This document shows, in pieces, positions 9,356 through 18,407 of a stretch of DNA of 64,000 nt; position 1 is the first letter of the stretch; each line of letters starts with the position of its first letter. The DNA is taken from the NCBI GenBank assembly GCA_946530965.1, contig CAMNAK010000001.1, positions 1-64,000 on the forward strand, read 5' to 3'. The position numbers and the translations under genes are program-made. The notes below the pieces were generated by a model. That model searched no databases. It saw only the letters and a list, made by a program, of their open reading frames with translations, and was not told the origin of the DNA. Source of the stretch: an uncultured Candidatus Saccharibacteria bacterium. Lineage in GTDB: Bacteria; Patescibacteriota; Saccharimonadia; Saccharimonadales; Saccharimonadaceae.

Positions 9356-10252
9356 ATGAGTGAAAAACAATCTAGGATAAGTAATTTTTTAAACTTCTGT
9401 AGCAATCATAAAGTCTTTGTTCTGTTGTTTATAATGTTCGTACCTGGTCTAATAATGTTACCTATTTTGAAGATAGGGACGTCGGCGAGAAACTCTGAAT
9501 TGAATAGTAGGGATTATGAATTGTCTATCGATGTTCCTGCTGATGGCTTCGCTTGCAATGCGACGTCTACTGGCGAATGTCAGGCAAGGGTTATCTCTGG
9601 AACGCTCAAAAAATATCCAAACATATCCGTTAAGCTTGATGACTATAGTGACTGCTCCTTGAACGGCAATAATTTCGACTGCGACTATACGGCAAAACTA
9701 GCAGATTATTATGAAACAGAGAATTTGTCGCCAGAGAGCCTGCCAGCTGAATTTGAAAAGGTAGTAACAATCTCTATTGACGATGGTAGATATATTGACG
9801 AGAGAGTATCAAAGAAGGTGACAATAAAGTTTACTCTCTCTGAATCCGACAAAACAATCATTAGCAATCTTCAGCAAGAATATTTAGCCAAGAAGACTAG
9901 GGAAGCTGAAGAAGCGGCAAGAAAAGAGCATGAAGAAGCTCAGCCACAACAAGAAGTTGCCACGAATGAGCCAGAACCTCAGCCGGAACCCCAGCCAGAA
10001 ACGGCTGCTCCGGAACAATCTCAGACTGCACCGTCTAGTGGTGGCTATCAGGCTATCTATGATGAATATGCCGCAAGACTCATAAACGAATGTCCAACCC
10101 TTTCTTTGGCGGAATGCGCAGAGCTAAACAATGAAGGTGTTACTAAAATGGCCGAATATATGTGGAGTGCTTCGGGCGTAGACGGTCAATATGCTACATA
10201 TGAACAATGGTCCGGAAAGCTAATGGACGTATATATGCAATCTGCAAGATAA
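9356..10252 (+). CDS. membrane-anchored extracellular protein, unknown
   Basis: 298 residues. One N-terminal hydrophobic helix (about 20-38) is followed by a beta-rich extracellular region with paired Cys (CNATSTGEC, CSLNGNNFDC), a basic coiled segment, a Pro/Glu/Gln-rich linker (EPEPQPEPQPE), and a C-terminal ~70-residue domain with CPTLSLAEC. Cys pairs suggest disulfides outside the membrane, which fits the DsbA-like gene at 39714. The start is set by GGAGTGAGG upstream; TATAAT at 9323-9328 is a likely -10 box. No known family was recognised. Confidence 0.78.
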   Translation: MSEKQSRISNFLNFCSNHKVFVLLFIMFVPGLIMLPILKIGTSARNSELNSRDYELSIDVPADGFACNATSTGECQARVISGTLKKYPNISVKLDDYSDCSLNGNNFDCDYTAKLADYYETENLSPESLPAEFEKVVTISIDDGRYIDERVSKKVTIKFTLSESDKTIISNLQQEYLAKKTREAEEAARKEHEEAQPQQEVATNEPEPQPEPQPETAAPEQSQTAPSSGGYQAIYDEYAARLINECPTLSLAECAELNNEGVTKMAEYMWSASGVDGQYATYEQWSGKLMDVYMQSAR

Positions 10253-10259
10253 ATAAACT

Positions 10260-10290
10260 AATCCGCTCCATGAAAAGGGGCGGATTTTTG
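10260..10290 (+). terminator. terminator
   Basis: AATCCGC / GCGGATT stem and T5, just past the stop at 10252. Confidence 0.85.
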
Positions 10291-10341
10291 TGTCGACTGT
10301 TCCGCTTGTGCTTTTTTGTTAATTAAAGTAAAATAGAGCCA

Positions 10342-10527
10342 ATGGAATACGACAAAGAGGGTGGCGCACGATCTATATTTAGTTCATTCTTTTTGCTCGC
10401 GATTATTATCTTTCTTGTAATCTTTGGCCGCGAAGTTACGAAGTGGCTAAATGGCAACTTTGAGCTTATTGAGAATACGCAAAGCGCTGCCGAAGAAATT
10501 GATAAAAGTGGCAATAGAAGCTATTAA
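10342..10527 (+). CDS. small single-pass membrane protein
   Basis: 61 residues: a charged start, one hydrophobic helix (about 12-30), and an amphipathic tail. It is probably real because it has a TAAAAT box 7 nt before the ATG and its own terminator. Function unknown. Confidence 0.6.
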   Translation: MEYDKEGGARSIFSSFFLLAIIIFLVIFGREVTKWLNGNFELIENTQSAAEEIDKSGNRSY

Positions 10528-10528
10528 A

Positions 10529-10561
10529 AAATATCCGCTTATCTCAAGCGGATATTTTTTG
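10529..10561. terminator. bidirectional terminator
   Basis: ATATCCGCTT / AAGCGGATAT stem with T6 on plus and T-rich sequence on minus. It ends the small gene at 10342 and nusA. Confidence 0.85.
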
Positions 10562-10575
10562 TGGTTTAGGCTAGA

Positions 10576-11718
10576 TTAATCTTCGCCGTCGTTGCCGTCT
10601 GCGCCGGAATCGTCGACGGAAGCTTCATCGCTTTCTTCAAGAGCAGAGAGGAGAGAATCCTCAACGTTGGCGCGTTTCTTCTTTTCTGGTGCTTTTGCAA
10701 GCTCGATGTTTAGATCGTAGCCGGTAAGCTGAGAAGCAAGGCGAACGTTCTGGCCTGAGCGACCGATTGCGATGGACTGCTGTTCTTTGTCTACATAAAC
10801 AGTAGCTTCCTTGCCATTGATTTCGACCTTCTGGATTTCTGCTGGGCTTAGAGCTTCGCGAATGTATTCGGAAGCGTTGTCGCTCCAGTTGATAATATCG
10901 ATCTTTTCGCGATCGCCGATTTCGTTCATGACGGCCTGGACACGAACACCGCGGCCACCAACAAAGGTACCAACTGGGTCGATGCCTGGAACGGTTGCAC
11001 AAACTGCAATCTTGGTGCGGCGACCAGCTTCACGAGCGATGCCACGAATTTCGACAGTACCGTTTTCGACTTCAGGAACTTCCTGGCGGAAGAGGTATTC
11101 GATGAACTCTGCAGAACCGCGGCTAAGAATCAAAGAAGCACCACGTTCGTTGCGCTCGATGGTTTTTAGGAAGACCTTGATGCGTGCACCTGGGGTGTAG
11201 CGTTCACCCATAATCTGTTCAGAGCGAGGCATGATACCAGTAGCTTTGCCAAGATCAATGCGGACAACCTTAGGATCTACACGTGCAACAATACCGGTCA
11301 TAACAGTACCGATCTTGTCTTCGAACATTTCTAGAACTGCATCACGTTCTGCGTCGCGAAGGCGCTGAATAACAACCTGCTTTGCAGTCTGGGAAGCGAC
11401 ACGACCAAATTCTTCAACGTCATGTTCTTCTTCGACAGTGTCGCCGATTTCTTTACCCTTAGCCTCGGACTGTGGGATTTCGGTTGCTGGGTTGTAGCCA
11501 ACGCCATCCTCGATAACTTCGCGGATCACGAATACTTTGCTACGGCCAGTATTCATATCTAGTTCGCAGCGGACATTCATGTCTTTGTCGCCATTGTCAC
11601 GGCGCCATGCAGCGGCGATAGCTTGTTCGATGATCTCGATAATAGTCTCGCGTGGAAGGTTCTTTTCTTCTGCGATGATATCGACCATCGCAATCATTTG
11701 CTTGATATCTAATTCCAT
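10576..11718 (-). CDS. nusA: transcription termination/antitermination factor NusA
   Basis: 380 residues. An N-terminal RNA-polymerase-binding domain (about 1-125), an S1 domain (about 130-200, GTVMTGIVARVDPKVV), and two KH domains, the last holding IAIGRSGQNVRLAS. It ends in an acidic tail and lacks the C-terminal acidic repeats of the longer proteobacterial form. NusA controls pausing, termination and antitermination. It stands alone here rather than in the rimP-nusA-infB cluster. AAAGGA precedes the ATG by 6 nt, and a consensus promoter gives a leader of roughly 95 nt. Confidence 0.95.
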   Translation of the reverse strand: MELDIKQMIAMVDIIAEEKNLPRETIIEIIEQAIAAAWRRDNGDKDMNVRCELDMNTGRSKVFVIREVIEDGVGYNPATEIPQSEAKGKEIGDTVEEEHDVEEFGRVASQTAKQVVIQRLRDAERDAVLEMFEDKIGTVMTGIVARVDPKVVRIDLGKATGIMPRSEQIMGERYTPGARIKVFLKTIERNERGASLILSRGSAEFIEYLFRQEVPEVENGTVEIRGIAREAGRRTKIAVCATVPGIDPVGTFVGGRGVRVQAVMNEIGDREKIDIINWSDNASEYIREALSPAEIQKVEINGKEATVYVDKEQQSIAIGRSGQNVRLASQLTGYDLNIELAKAPEKKKRANVEDSLLSALEESDEASVDDSGADGNDGED

Positions 11719-11821
11719 TATTTTTCCTTTCTTTGCTCGTGTGAGCGGTTAGTTAAGCTAAGCGGAAACTTAGCATAAAAACACCGCCTCTTTTCGAGCC
11801 GGTCATAATCTGTATGCTTTT

Positions 11822-11850
11822 ATTATATATGCCTAAGAAACAGTTGTCAA
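11822..11850 (-). promoter_or_regulatory. consensus promoter of nusA
   Basis: Minus-strand TTGACA, 17 nt, TATAAT. Confidence 0.88.
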
Positions 11851-11887
11851 TAATGTAAGAGCTATAAAACGAAGCGTCTTTTTTTGC

Positions 11888-11916
11888 TCGACAAAATCCT
11901 CATACTTTGCTACAAT
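11888..11916 (+). promoter_or_regulatory. promoter of the RNase J gene
   Basis: TCGACA, 17 nt, TACAAT. It is divergent from the nusA promoter and gives a leader of about 95 nt. Confidence 0.75.
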
Positions 11917-11945
11917 AGTAGTAGCAATTAATACTCTTAACGCAA

Positions 11946-11994
11946 CACTTCCCACTCTTCTGTTCCTGAAGAGACTTATTTTGAGTGCGAAGTG
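11946..11994 (+). promoter_or_regulatory. hairpin in the RNase J mRNA leader
   Basis: CACTTC (11946-11951) pairs with GAAGTG (11989-11994), then CACTC with GAGTG after one mismatch. An inner CTCTTC / GAAGAG stem is an alternative fold. It lies 22 nt before the rnj start. Autoregulation is inferred from its position only. Confidence 0.5.
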
Positions 11995-12016
11995 GTAATG
12001 AATTTAAAAGGAGATT

Positions 12017-14209
12017 ATGGAGAATAAAAAACAGGCCGAGGAGGCTCGTCGCGCAAGACTCTTAAAGATGCGCGCTGAGCGTCTTCCGGACATAAAGAAA
12101 CAATTTGAGGAAAACCAAAAGCGAAACTTTAACGCTAATTTTGCACCTGGCGGAAAAGACGAAGCTCTTGTAAAGAAGAGTAGCGTCAAGAAGGCTACGA
12201 AAGCTACAAATAGCAAAGCTGGCGCCACGAAGTCTGCAAAGGCTGCCAAAACTAGCAAATCTGGCAAGGCTGCAAAAGATACCAAGGCGAGCAAGAATGC
12301 TAAGCTAACTCCAGCACAGGCTCGCAATGTCGCGCTTGGTGTTTCGACTCGCAAGGGCGAAATGGTTCACCATCAGCGCATGCTTAGCCAGGATGTTAAC
12401 ATGCAGGCTACGCAGCATATTATTGGTATTCCAGTAAACAAATCTCGCTACAACGGCTACAAGGGTCAGCAGGTTACAATGAGCCAGATTCGTGCTGCTC
12501 GTCCAGACAAGGACGCCGTTCGTATTATTCCTATCGGTGGTCTTGGCGAATTTGGTATCGGTAAGAATATGACCGCCTTTGAATACCAGGGCGAAATCGT
12601 CCTTATTGATATGGGTACACTTTTTGCCGACGCTGATTATCCTGGCGTTAACTACATGGTTCCAGATTGCAAGTGGCTTGATGATAACCGTGACAAAGTG
12701 AAGGCAATCCTCTTTACTCATGCCCACCTTGACCACATTGGTGCTTGTAAACACCTTTTGCCATATTTTGGCCCAATGGTTCCTGTTTATGGTACGGCCT
12801 TTACAATTGGCATGATTAAGAAGCAGATGTCCGAAGTTCCTGATGTTCCAGAAATGAACTACCAGGTTGTCGAGCCATTGAAGCACGATATTATCAAGGT
12901 TTCTCAGCACTTTAGCGTTGAGTTTGTCCATATGCTTCACTCGATTCCTGGCAATACTTCGATTGTTCTTCGCACGCCAAACGGCGCAATCTTGGTCTCT
13001 GGCGACTGGCGTTTCGAAACCCATCCAATGGATACTCCTGCAGATTACGACCGTCTAATCGAGATTAGCGAAAAAGAAGGCTTTGCCTTGATGCTTAATG
13101 AATCTACGAACATCGACGTTCCTGGTACGCACCCACATAGCGAATATGATGTTGGCGAGAACCTTGGTCGCGTTATGGATCACTATGCTAATGGTCGCGT
13201 GATCATTTCCTGTTTCTCGAGCCAGGTAAAGCGTATCGAGTCGGTGCTACGTGAAGCTTCCGAGCGTGGAAGAAAAGTTGCCTTCGCCGGTTTCTCGATG
13301 ATTAATAACGTTGAGGTGGCACTTCGTGCTAAGGCTATCAAGGTACCAAAAGATACTGTCATGAAGATGGAAGATATTATTAAGCTTCCAGATGAAAAGG
13401 TAACGATTGTCTGTACTGGTTCTCAGGGTGAAATGAATGCTGTTCTTAATCGTATGGTTACTGGCCAGCACCGCTTCATTAAGATTAAAGCAACCGATAC
13501 AATTGTCTTTGCTTCGAACCCAATTCCAGGCAACGAACCAAAGGTTACGAGTACGGTTGGCGGTCTTCTTCGCGAAGGCGCACAGGTTATTCAGAACGGT
13601 AAGACTCACCTTACGAATATTGGTCCACTTCACCTTTCTGGTCACGCCTACTACGAAGACCATGTAAAGTTTGTCTCTGATCTTAAGCCAAAGAACTACA
13701 TGCCATACCACGGCGAGTTCTATATGCTAGAACACAATGCCGAGATGGCGGAAAACGTTGTCGGTATCCCACGCGATAATATTATCGTGGCCGACGATGG
13801 TGATATTGTTGAGCTTATGGCAGACAAATCTATTCGCAAGAATGGTCGCATTCATGTTGGCAACAAGCTTTATGATGACGCTGATCGCCAGGTTAACGAA
13901 GCCGTCGTTAAAGATCGTATTCATATTTCTCGCGAAGGTATCTTTGTTGTAGTACTAACCGTCAGCAAGAAGACTGGTCGCCTTGTGAAGACTCCAGATA
14001 TCGTATCCCGCGCCTTTATCTATCTTGATGATTCTGAAGAGCTTATCGGCAAGATTCGTCACTATCTCCGCACGAAGGCAGAGCATAGCAAGGGAACCGA
14101 CGCAGATTTGAAGGCTCTTAAAGACGAAATCAAGGAAGATGTAACGCATATTCTATTTGATGCGACTGGTCATACGCCAATCGTTATTCCGGTTATAAAC
14201 CGCGTCTAA
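12017..14209 (+). CDS. rnj: ribonuclease J
   Basis: 730 residues, longer than the usual ~555 because of an N-terminal extension. About residues 45-100 are Lys/Ala/Ser-rich low complexity. The metallo-beta-lactamase core follows, with the zinc motif H235-A-H237-L-D239-H240, then the beta-CASP domain (VSGDWRFE, VVIISCFSSQ region) and the C-terminal domain. RNase J is a 5'-3' exo- and endoribonuclease in mRNA decay and rRNA maturation. The start is supported by AAAGGAG 5 nt upstream. The basic extension may add RNA binding; that is inference. Confidence 0.95.
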   Translation: MENKKQAEEARRARLLKMRAERLPDIKKQFEENQKRNFNANFAPGGKDEALVKKSSVKKATKATNSKAGATKSAKAAKTSKSGKAAKDTKASKNAKLTPAQARNVALGVSTRKGEMVHHQRMLSQDVNMQATQHIIGIPVNKSRYNGYKGQQVTMSQIRAARPDKDAVRIIPIGGLGEFGIGKNMTAFEYQGEIVLIDMGTLFADADYPGVNYMVPDCKWLDDNRDKVKAILFTHAHLDHIGACKHLLPYFGPMVPVYGTAFTIGMIKKQMSEVPDVPEMNYQVVEPLKHDIIKVSQHFSVEFVHMLHSIPGNTSIVLRTPNGAILVSGDWRFETHPMDTPADYDRLIEISEKEGFALMLNESTNIDVPGTHPHSEYDVGENLGRVMDHYANGRVIISCFSSQVKRIESVLREASERGRKVAFAGFSMINNVEVALRAKAIKVPKDTVMKMEDIIKLPDEKVTIVCTGSQGEMNAVLNRMVTGQHRFIKIKATDTIVFASNPIPGNEPKVTSTVGGLLREGAQVIQNGKTHLTNIGPLHLSGHAYYEDHVKFVSDLKPKNYMPYHGEFYMLEHNAEMAENVVGIPRDNIIVADDGDIVELMADKSIRKNGRIHVGNKLYDDADRQVNEAVVKDRIHISREGIFVVVLTVSKKTGRLVKTPDIVSRAFIYLDDSEELIGKIRHYLRTKAEHSKGTDADLKALKDEIKEDVTHILFDATGHTPIVIPVINRV

Positions 14210-14216
14210 TTTACAA

Positions 14217-14250
14217 AAATACAGCTCTAAATACGGGGCTGTATTTTTTC
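14217..14250 (+). terminator. terminator of rnj
   Basis: AAATACAGC / GCTGTATTT stem followed by T6. Confidence 0.88.
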
Positions 14251-14305
14251 GTCCCGAAGCGGGGAAATGCGCATTCAAAACGCTTATGTTATAATATATG
14301 TAACT

Positions 14306-14938
14306 ATGGCAAATACTACTTCTAATCCAAAAACAACCAAAGCTCGCGCAAAACGCATGCTAAAGAATCCAATTTCTCGTGGCGAAGATGTTCGCGCATC
14401 GAGCTATATTACGAGCGGGAATATTATCTCGATCTGTATCCTCGTCAGCTGTCTTTCGGCAGTTCTTGTAACTCTACTATTTAACTTCGGATTTAAGGTG
14501 TTTATTGCCAATAACGCCGAATCGCAGAGTACAAACCTATATGTTAGCGAGTACACCGAAGCATACAAAGAAGAGCTTCAGACTTCGCTTCTTGACGCTC
14601 GCAGCTTCCGCTCGATGAGCTCAAAGGCAATTCTTGGCATGATACAGTCTAAGGCCTCAGGCTTTGTTTTGGTTGCTCCAGCATCACTAAATGACGAATC
14701 GCGCGCATTTATCGAAAATGTTACAAATACGCAGTTGCAGCATCAGGATCCTGTTTTCGCAGTTGACCTTGGTGTAGTTCTATCTGTAGAAGATACTGCC
14801 TTGCTAGCAAAGCTTGGCCAAAAAGTTGATGATATGCCAACGCTCGTATATATCAAGGAAGGTGTAATTTTTGACCGCCTAGATAACGAGAATAGCGTAG
14901 ACAATCTAATGGTCTTCCTAGAAAAATATCGCAAATAG
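14306..14938 (+). CDS. membrane-anchored thioredoxin-fold-like protein without CxxC
   Basis: 210 residues: a basic cytoplasmic start, one hydrophobic helix (about 38-62), then an extracytoplasmic domain. DMPTLVYIKEGVIFDRL near the C-terminus looks like the cis-Pro strand and following strand of a thioredoxin fold, but there is no Cys where the active site should be, so any role would be structural or binding. The start is the ATG at 14306, with TATAAT ending 10 nt upstream. A pilin gene follows 86 nt later with its own leader; a joint role in pilus assembly is possible but unproven. Confidence 0.72.
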   Translation: MANTTSNPKTTKARAKRMLKNPISRGEDVRASSYITSGNIISICILVSCLSAVLVTLLFNFGFKVFIANNAESQSTNLYVSEYTEAYKEELQTSLLDARSFRSMSSKAILGMIQSKASGFVLVAPASLNDESRAFIENVTNTQLQHQDPVFAVDLGVVLSVEDTALLAKLGQKVDDMPTLVYIKEGVIFDRLDNENSVDNLMVFLEKYRK

Positions 14939-15024
14939 GAAAAGCATAAAAAGTATTGCATTTTCACAAAATGTGGTATTATAAATTTAAACATAAGCTT
15001 TAAAAAAGGAGTTATATAAAAGCT

Positions 15025-15540
15025 ATGACAAATAAAAACAACAAAAAAGGCTTCACGATTATCGAGGTTGTCTTGGTCCTTGCTATCGCAGGCCTCATCT
15101 TCTTGATGGTCTTCATCGCATTACCAGCTTTGCAGCGCAGCCAGAGAAATACTCGCCGCCGCCAGGATATGGCACGTATTCTTTCTGCCTTCAATGACTA
15201 CCAGGCAAACAATAACGGTAACTTCCCAAATCCAGACACTGCTGGTGACATGGAAAAATTCGCTAAGAAGTATGTCGATCCAAGCTGTACGCTTGATACC
15301 AATAACAATCTATCTGGTTGTGCCGATCAGTTCGTAGATCCAGATGGTACTCAGTATACGATTATTAAGGGTGATTCCCAAGAAAGTAAGGCTGATAACG
15401 TTGACCACAATATTCGTTTCTATACTTCTGCTAAGTGCAATGGCGAAGCGGCGACCTCTGATGCTAAATATGGTACGCGCAGTATCGCCATTACATATGT
15501 TCTCGAAGGTGGCGCTGTCTACTGTGGTGACAACCAATAG
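15025..15540 (+). CDS. type IV pilin-like protein (prepilin)
   Basis: 171 residues. The KKG/FTIIEVVLVLAIAGL cleavage and helix region and the RSQRNTRRR segment match the 1312-1881 pilin almost residue for residue, while the globular domain differs (CTLDTNNNLSGC loop, final YCGDNQ). Two Cys pairs are possible. The upstream DNA, including AAAGGAG and the following TTATATAAAAGCT, also matches the other pilin, so the duplication included the ribosome-binding site. A candidate promoter (TTGCAT ... TATAAA-like) lies about 60 nt upstream. It is likely exported and polymerised by a type IV pilus system encoded elsewhere. Confidence 0.9.
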   Translation: MTNKNNKKGFTIIEVVLVLAIAGLIFLMVFIALPALQRSQRNTRRRQDMARILSAFNDYQANNNGNFPNPDTAGDMEKFAKKYVDPSCTLDTNNNLSGCADQFVDPDGTQYTIIKGDSQESKADNVDHNIRFYTSAKCNGEAATSDAKYGTRSIAITYVLEGGAVYCGDNQ

Positions 15541-15554
15541 TTAGAAGCTAACTA

Positions 15555-15585
15555 AAACACTCGGATAAAAACCGAGTGTTTTTTG
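15555..15585 (+). terminator. terminator of the second pilin gene
   Basis: AACACTCGG / CCGAGTGTT stem and T6. Confidence 0.9.
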
Positions 15586-15628
15586 TTGCTTTGCCTTGGG
15601 GCTATTAATTGTTATAAAATATCTACAC

Positions 15629-16276
15629 ATGGATGAGATTATTTTTGTAGATAAACCAGTTGGTATTTCGAGCTTTGGTGCTGTTGCTCGTGTCAGACGC
15701 ATTCTTTCTGAGCGCGCAGGCAAAAAGGTAAAAGTTGGTCATACTGGCACACTTGATCCTTTTGCGACTGGTCTCCTGATTCTTCTTGCCGGTAAAGCTA
15801 CTAAAAAGGCTCCGGAGTTTACGAAGCTGGACAAGGTCTATGAGGCTACGGTTCATTTTGGTGCTACTTCTACTTCTGGCGACCCAGAGGGCGAGATCAC
15901 TGAAACGGGAAAAGCTGCGCCAACTCTCGAAGAAATCCAGAATATCCTCCCGAAGTTCATGGGTAAAATTACTCAGACTCCGCCAATGTTTTCTGCTATC
16001 AAGATTAACGGCAAGCGCGCATATAAGCTAGCCAGAGAAGGCAAGACTGTTGAGATGCCTAGCCGTGAAGTTGAAATCTATGAGCTAGAAATTTTGGACT
16101 ATAAGGCTCCAGAACTCAAAATCCGCACGCATGTCAGTGGCGGCACCTATATCCGCTCACTTGCTCAAGATATGGGCGAAGCGCTTGGCTGTGGTGCTTA
16201 TCTAACTCAGCTACGCCGTACGAAGATTTCGGACTACGATATTTCTACTTTGCCACTTTTTGATTTGCCAGAATAA
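15629..16276 (+). CDS. truB: tRNA pseudouridine(55) synthase TruB
   Basis: 215 residues. The catalytic motif GHTGTLDPFATGLL carries Asp43, which attacks U55 in the T arm of tRNA. Other TruB blocks are VDKPVGISSF, PPMFSAIKINGKRAY and SGGTYIRSLAQDMGE. The protein stops after the catalytic domain and has no C-terminal PUA domain, as in other minimal genomes. The start follows TAAAAT by 8 nt (leaderless); a longer frame upstream has no support. It is followed 20 nt later by prfB, which has its own -10 box. Confidence 0.93.
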   Translation: MDEIIFVDKPVGISSFGAVARVRRILSERAGKKVKVGHTGTLDPFATGLLILLAGKATKKAPEFTKLDKVYEATVHFGATSTSGDPEGEITETGKAAPTLEEIQNILPKFMGKITQTPPMFSAIKINGKRAYKLAREGKTVEMPSREVEIYELEILDYKAPELKIRTHVSGGTYIRSLAQDMGEALGCGAYLTQLRRTKISDYDISTLPLFDLPE

Positions 16277-16295
16277 TATTTGATACAATTAAGAC

Positions 16296-17402
16296 ATGTT
16301 TGACATCCAGAAGCGACTGAGCGAGCTAAAAGAGAGTTTTTCTGCCACGTGGGAGCAGCTGGATCTAGATATGCGTCTTTTTGAGTTGGAGACGCTAGAA
16401 GCCGAAGTTAATGTTCCGGAAATCTGGAATAATCCTGATGTTGCGCGCGAGAAAACCACCAAGGTGGCTAATCTCCATGACGAGCTAGACGAGTGGCTTC
16501 TCCTTAGAACTCAAATCGAAGATATTTCTACGCTTATTGAACTAAGCTCTGATGATGAATCCATGCTAGAAGAATGTTCTTCTCAGCTTAGCGCGATGGA
16601 AGAGAAGCATGCCAAGCTTCGCCTAGGACTCCGTTTTACTGGAAAATATGACCATAATGACGCAATCCTTCGTATTACTGCTGGTGCTGGTGGCACCGAG
16701 GCTATGGACTGGGCTTCTATGCTCGAACGCATGTATCTTCGCTGGGCAGAGAACGAAAAGGTTTCTGCGCGCGAGCTAGAGCGAACCGATGGTGAGGAGG
16801 CGGGCGTTAAGACTGTTGTTATTGAGCTTGACGGTCGCGATGTCTATGGCAAGCTAAAGTCCGAACACGGCACGCATCGTTTGGTGCGTCTAAGTCCATT
16901 TAATGCCGATCATCTCCGTCAGACCTCTTTTGCTGGCGTAGAAGTTTTGCCAGTTATTCGTGACGATTCCGAAGTGAAGATTGATCCAAAAGACCTTCGC
17001 ATTGATACTTATCATTCTGGTGGCCATGGCGGTCAGTCTGTGAATACTACCAACTCTGCGATTCGCATTACACATATCCCGACCAACACTGTCGTTGCGA
17101 TTCAAAACGAGCGTAGCCAGCTCCAGAATAAAGAGAAGGCGATGGAAATTCTTCGTGGTAAACTCCAGCAGATGATGGATGAGCAGAATGCTGATTCTAT
17201 CGATAAGCTTCGCGCAGGCGAATCTGCTTCTTGGGGTCAGCAAATCCGTAACTATGTTTTGCATCCGTATAAGCTAGTTAAAGATACGCGCACGAAGTAT
17301 GAAGAAAGCGATGCTGATGCTGTCCTGGACGGAAAGATTAATGGCTTTATTGATGCTTATCTCGATTCAAAGCTAACGAGTGGAGTCCTTGCCGATGAAT
17401 AA
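16296..17402 (+). CDS. prfB: peptide chain release factor 2
   Basis: 368 residues. It has the RF2 stop-codon recognition tripeptide S200-P201-F202 and the GGQ motif at 245-247 (SGGHGGQS), which enters the peptidyl transferase centre. RF2 reads UAA and UGA, so its presence implies UGA is a stop codon here. The N-terminus reads through without the in-frame UGA and programmed +1 frameshift found in many prfB genes, so that autoregulation is absent. TACAAT ends 6 nt before the ATG, predicting a leaderless mRNA. Confidence 0.95.
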   Translation: MFDIQKRLSELKESFSATWEQLDLDMRLFELETLEAEVNVPEIWNNPDVAREKTTKVANLHDELDEWLLLRTQIEDISTLIELSSDDESMLEECSSQLSAMEEKHAKLRLGLRFTGKYDHNDAILRITAGAGGTEAMDWASMLERMYLRWAENEKVSARELERTDGEEAGVKTVVIELDGRDVYGKLKSEHGTHRLVRLSPFNADHLRQTSFAGVEVLPVIRDDSEVKIDPKDLRIDTYHSGGHGGQSVNTTNSAIRITHIPTNTVVAIQNERSQLQNKEKAMEILRGKLQQMMDEQNADSIDKLRAGESASWGQQIRNYVLHPYKLVKDTRTKYEESDADAVLDGKINGFIDAYLDSKLTSGVLADE

Positions 17403-17411
17403 TGCTTATGG

Positions 17412-17417
17412 TATAAT
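17412..17417 (+). promoter_or_regulatory. -10 box of leaderless ftsE promoter
   Basis: TATAAT ends 6 nt before the ftsE ATG at 17424; no Shine-Dalgarno site is present. Confidence 0.65.
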
Positions 17418-17423
17418 TTTGCT

Positions 17424-18389
17424 ATGATATTGCTCGATAATGTCTCTAAATATTATCCTGGCGATAAAGTTCCTGCTCTCGACCGCGTCTCCCTATATAT
17501 AGAGCCTAAGGAATTTGTCTTTTTGGTTGGTAAATCTGGTGCTGGTAAGTCTACCTTGATTAAGATGCTCACTCGTGAGGAACGCCCGACTGAGGGTAAG
17601 ATCATGGTTGGTGGCATTGACTATACTTATCTTCGCCGCCGTCATATTCCACATCTTCGCCGCCGTCTTGGTGTTGTCTTCCAGGACTTTAAGCTTTTGC
17701 CAAACCGTACCGTTTATGAAAACGTCGCTTTTGCACTCGAAATCGTTGGTGTTTCGAACTCCGAGATTCGTCGCACCGTGCCAAAGGTTCTAGAGCTTGT
17801 TGGTCTTGCAGATAAGGGTCACAAATTCCCATCCGAGCTTTCTGGTGGCCAGAGGCAGCGTGTTGCTATTGCTCGTTCTATGGCTCGTCAGCCAAAGATT
17901 CTAATTGCAGATGAGCCTACTGGTAACTTGGACCCAGAAACATCCTGGGGTATTGTTCGCTTGCTTGAAGAAATTAATAACTTTGGCACGACTATTCTTG
18001 TTACAACCCATGACGAAAATATTGTTAACCAGCTAAAGCGCCGCGTCGTTACGCTTCGTGATGGTCGCATTGTTGGTGATCAGAAGAACTATGGTCATTA
18101 TGACCTTGATGCTTCTGGTAAGACTAGGATTATCAAGCACAATACGATTGCTGCTAAGATGCCTATCGAGACTTCTGTCGAAGATATTCGCCGCGCAACC
18201 AATTCCTCTCGCAGAATTATTACCAAGCACAACGAAGTAAGCGTTAAGCCGCTCGATGGTCCAGAATCGCTCAAACGAGATGCTGATGTCGTAAGTCCGA
18301 ATATTAAGGGCACGACAGTAGTATCAGACGTAGGAAAAACTAACCCGCCGGCCAAGAAACCGCTGACAAAGCCAAAATTTATAAGATAA
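17424..18389 (+). CDS. ftsE: cell division ATP-binding protein FtsE
   Basis: 321 residues. Walker A GKSGAGKST, Q-loop VVFQDFKLLP, signature LSGGQRQRVAIARS, Walker B ILIADEPTGNLD, and the H-switch TTHDENI are all intact. FtsE pairs with FtsX as an ABC-type signal transducer that opens peptidoglycan hydrolases at the division site. The usual FtsE is about 220-230 residues; here a ~90-residue basic, Pro/Thr-rich tail follows the ATPase, which is unusual. It begins an ftsE-ftsX-hydrolase operon and has its own leaderless promoter. Confidence 0.94.
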   Translation: MILLDNVSKYYPGDKVPALDRVSLYIEPKEFVFLVGKSGAGKSTLIKMLTREERPTEGKIMVGGIDYTYLRRRHIPHLRRRLGVVFQDFKLLPNRTVYENVAFALEIVGVSNSEIRRTVPKVLELVGLADKGHKFPSELSGGQRQRVAIARSMARQPKILIADEPTGNLDPETSWGIVRLLEEINNFGTTILVTTHDENIVNQLKRRVVTLRDGRIVGDQKNYGHYDLDASGKTRIIKHNTIAAKMPIETSVEDIRRATNSSRRIITKHNEVSVKPLDGPESLKRDADVVSPNIKGTTVVSDVGKTNPPAKKPLTKPKFIR

Positions 18390-18407
18390 AATAAAACAAA
18401 TCAAACA

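Noticed and set aside
16296..16420. Programmed frameshift in prfB
   Set aside because: The N-terminal region reads through in one frame with no internal TGA, so the classic +1 shift is absent.
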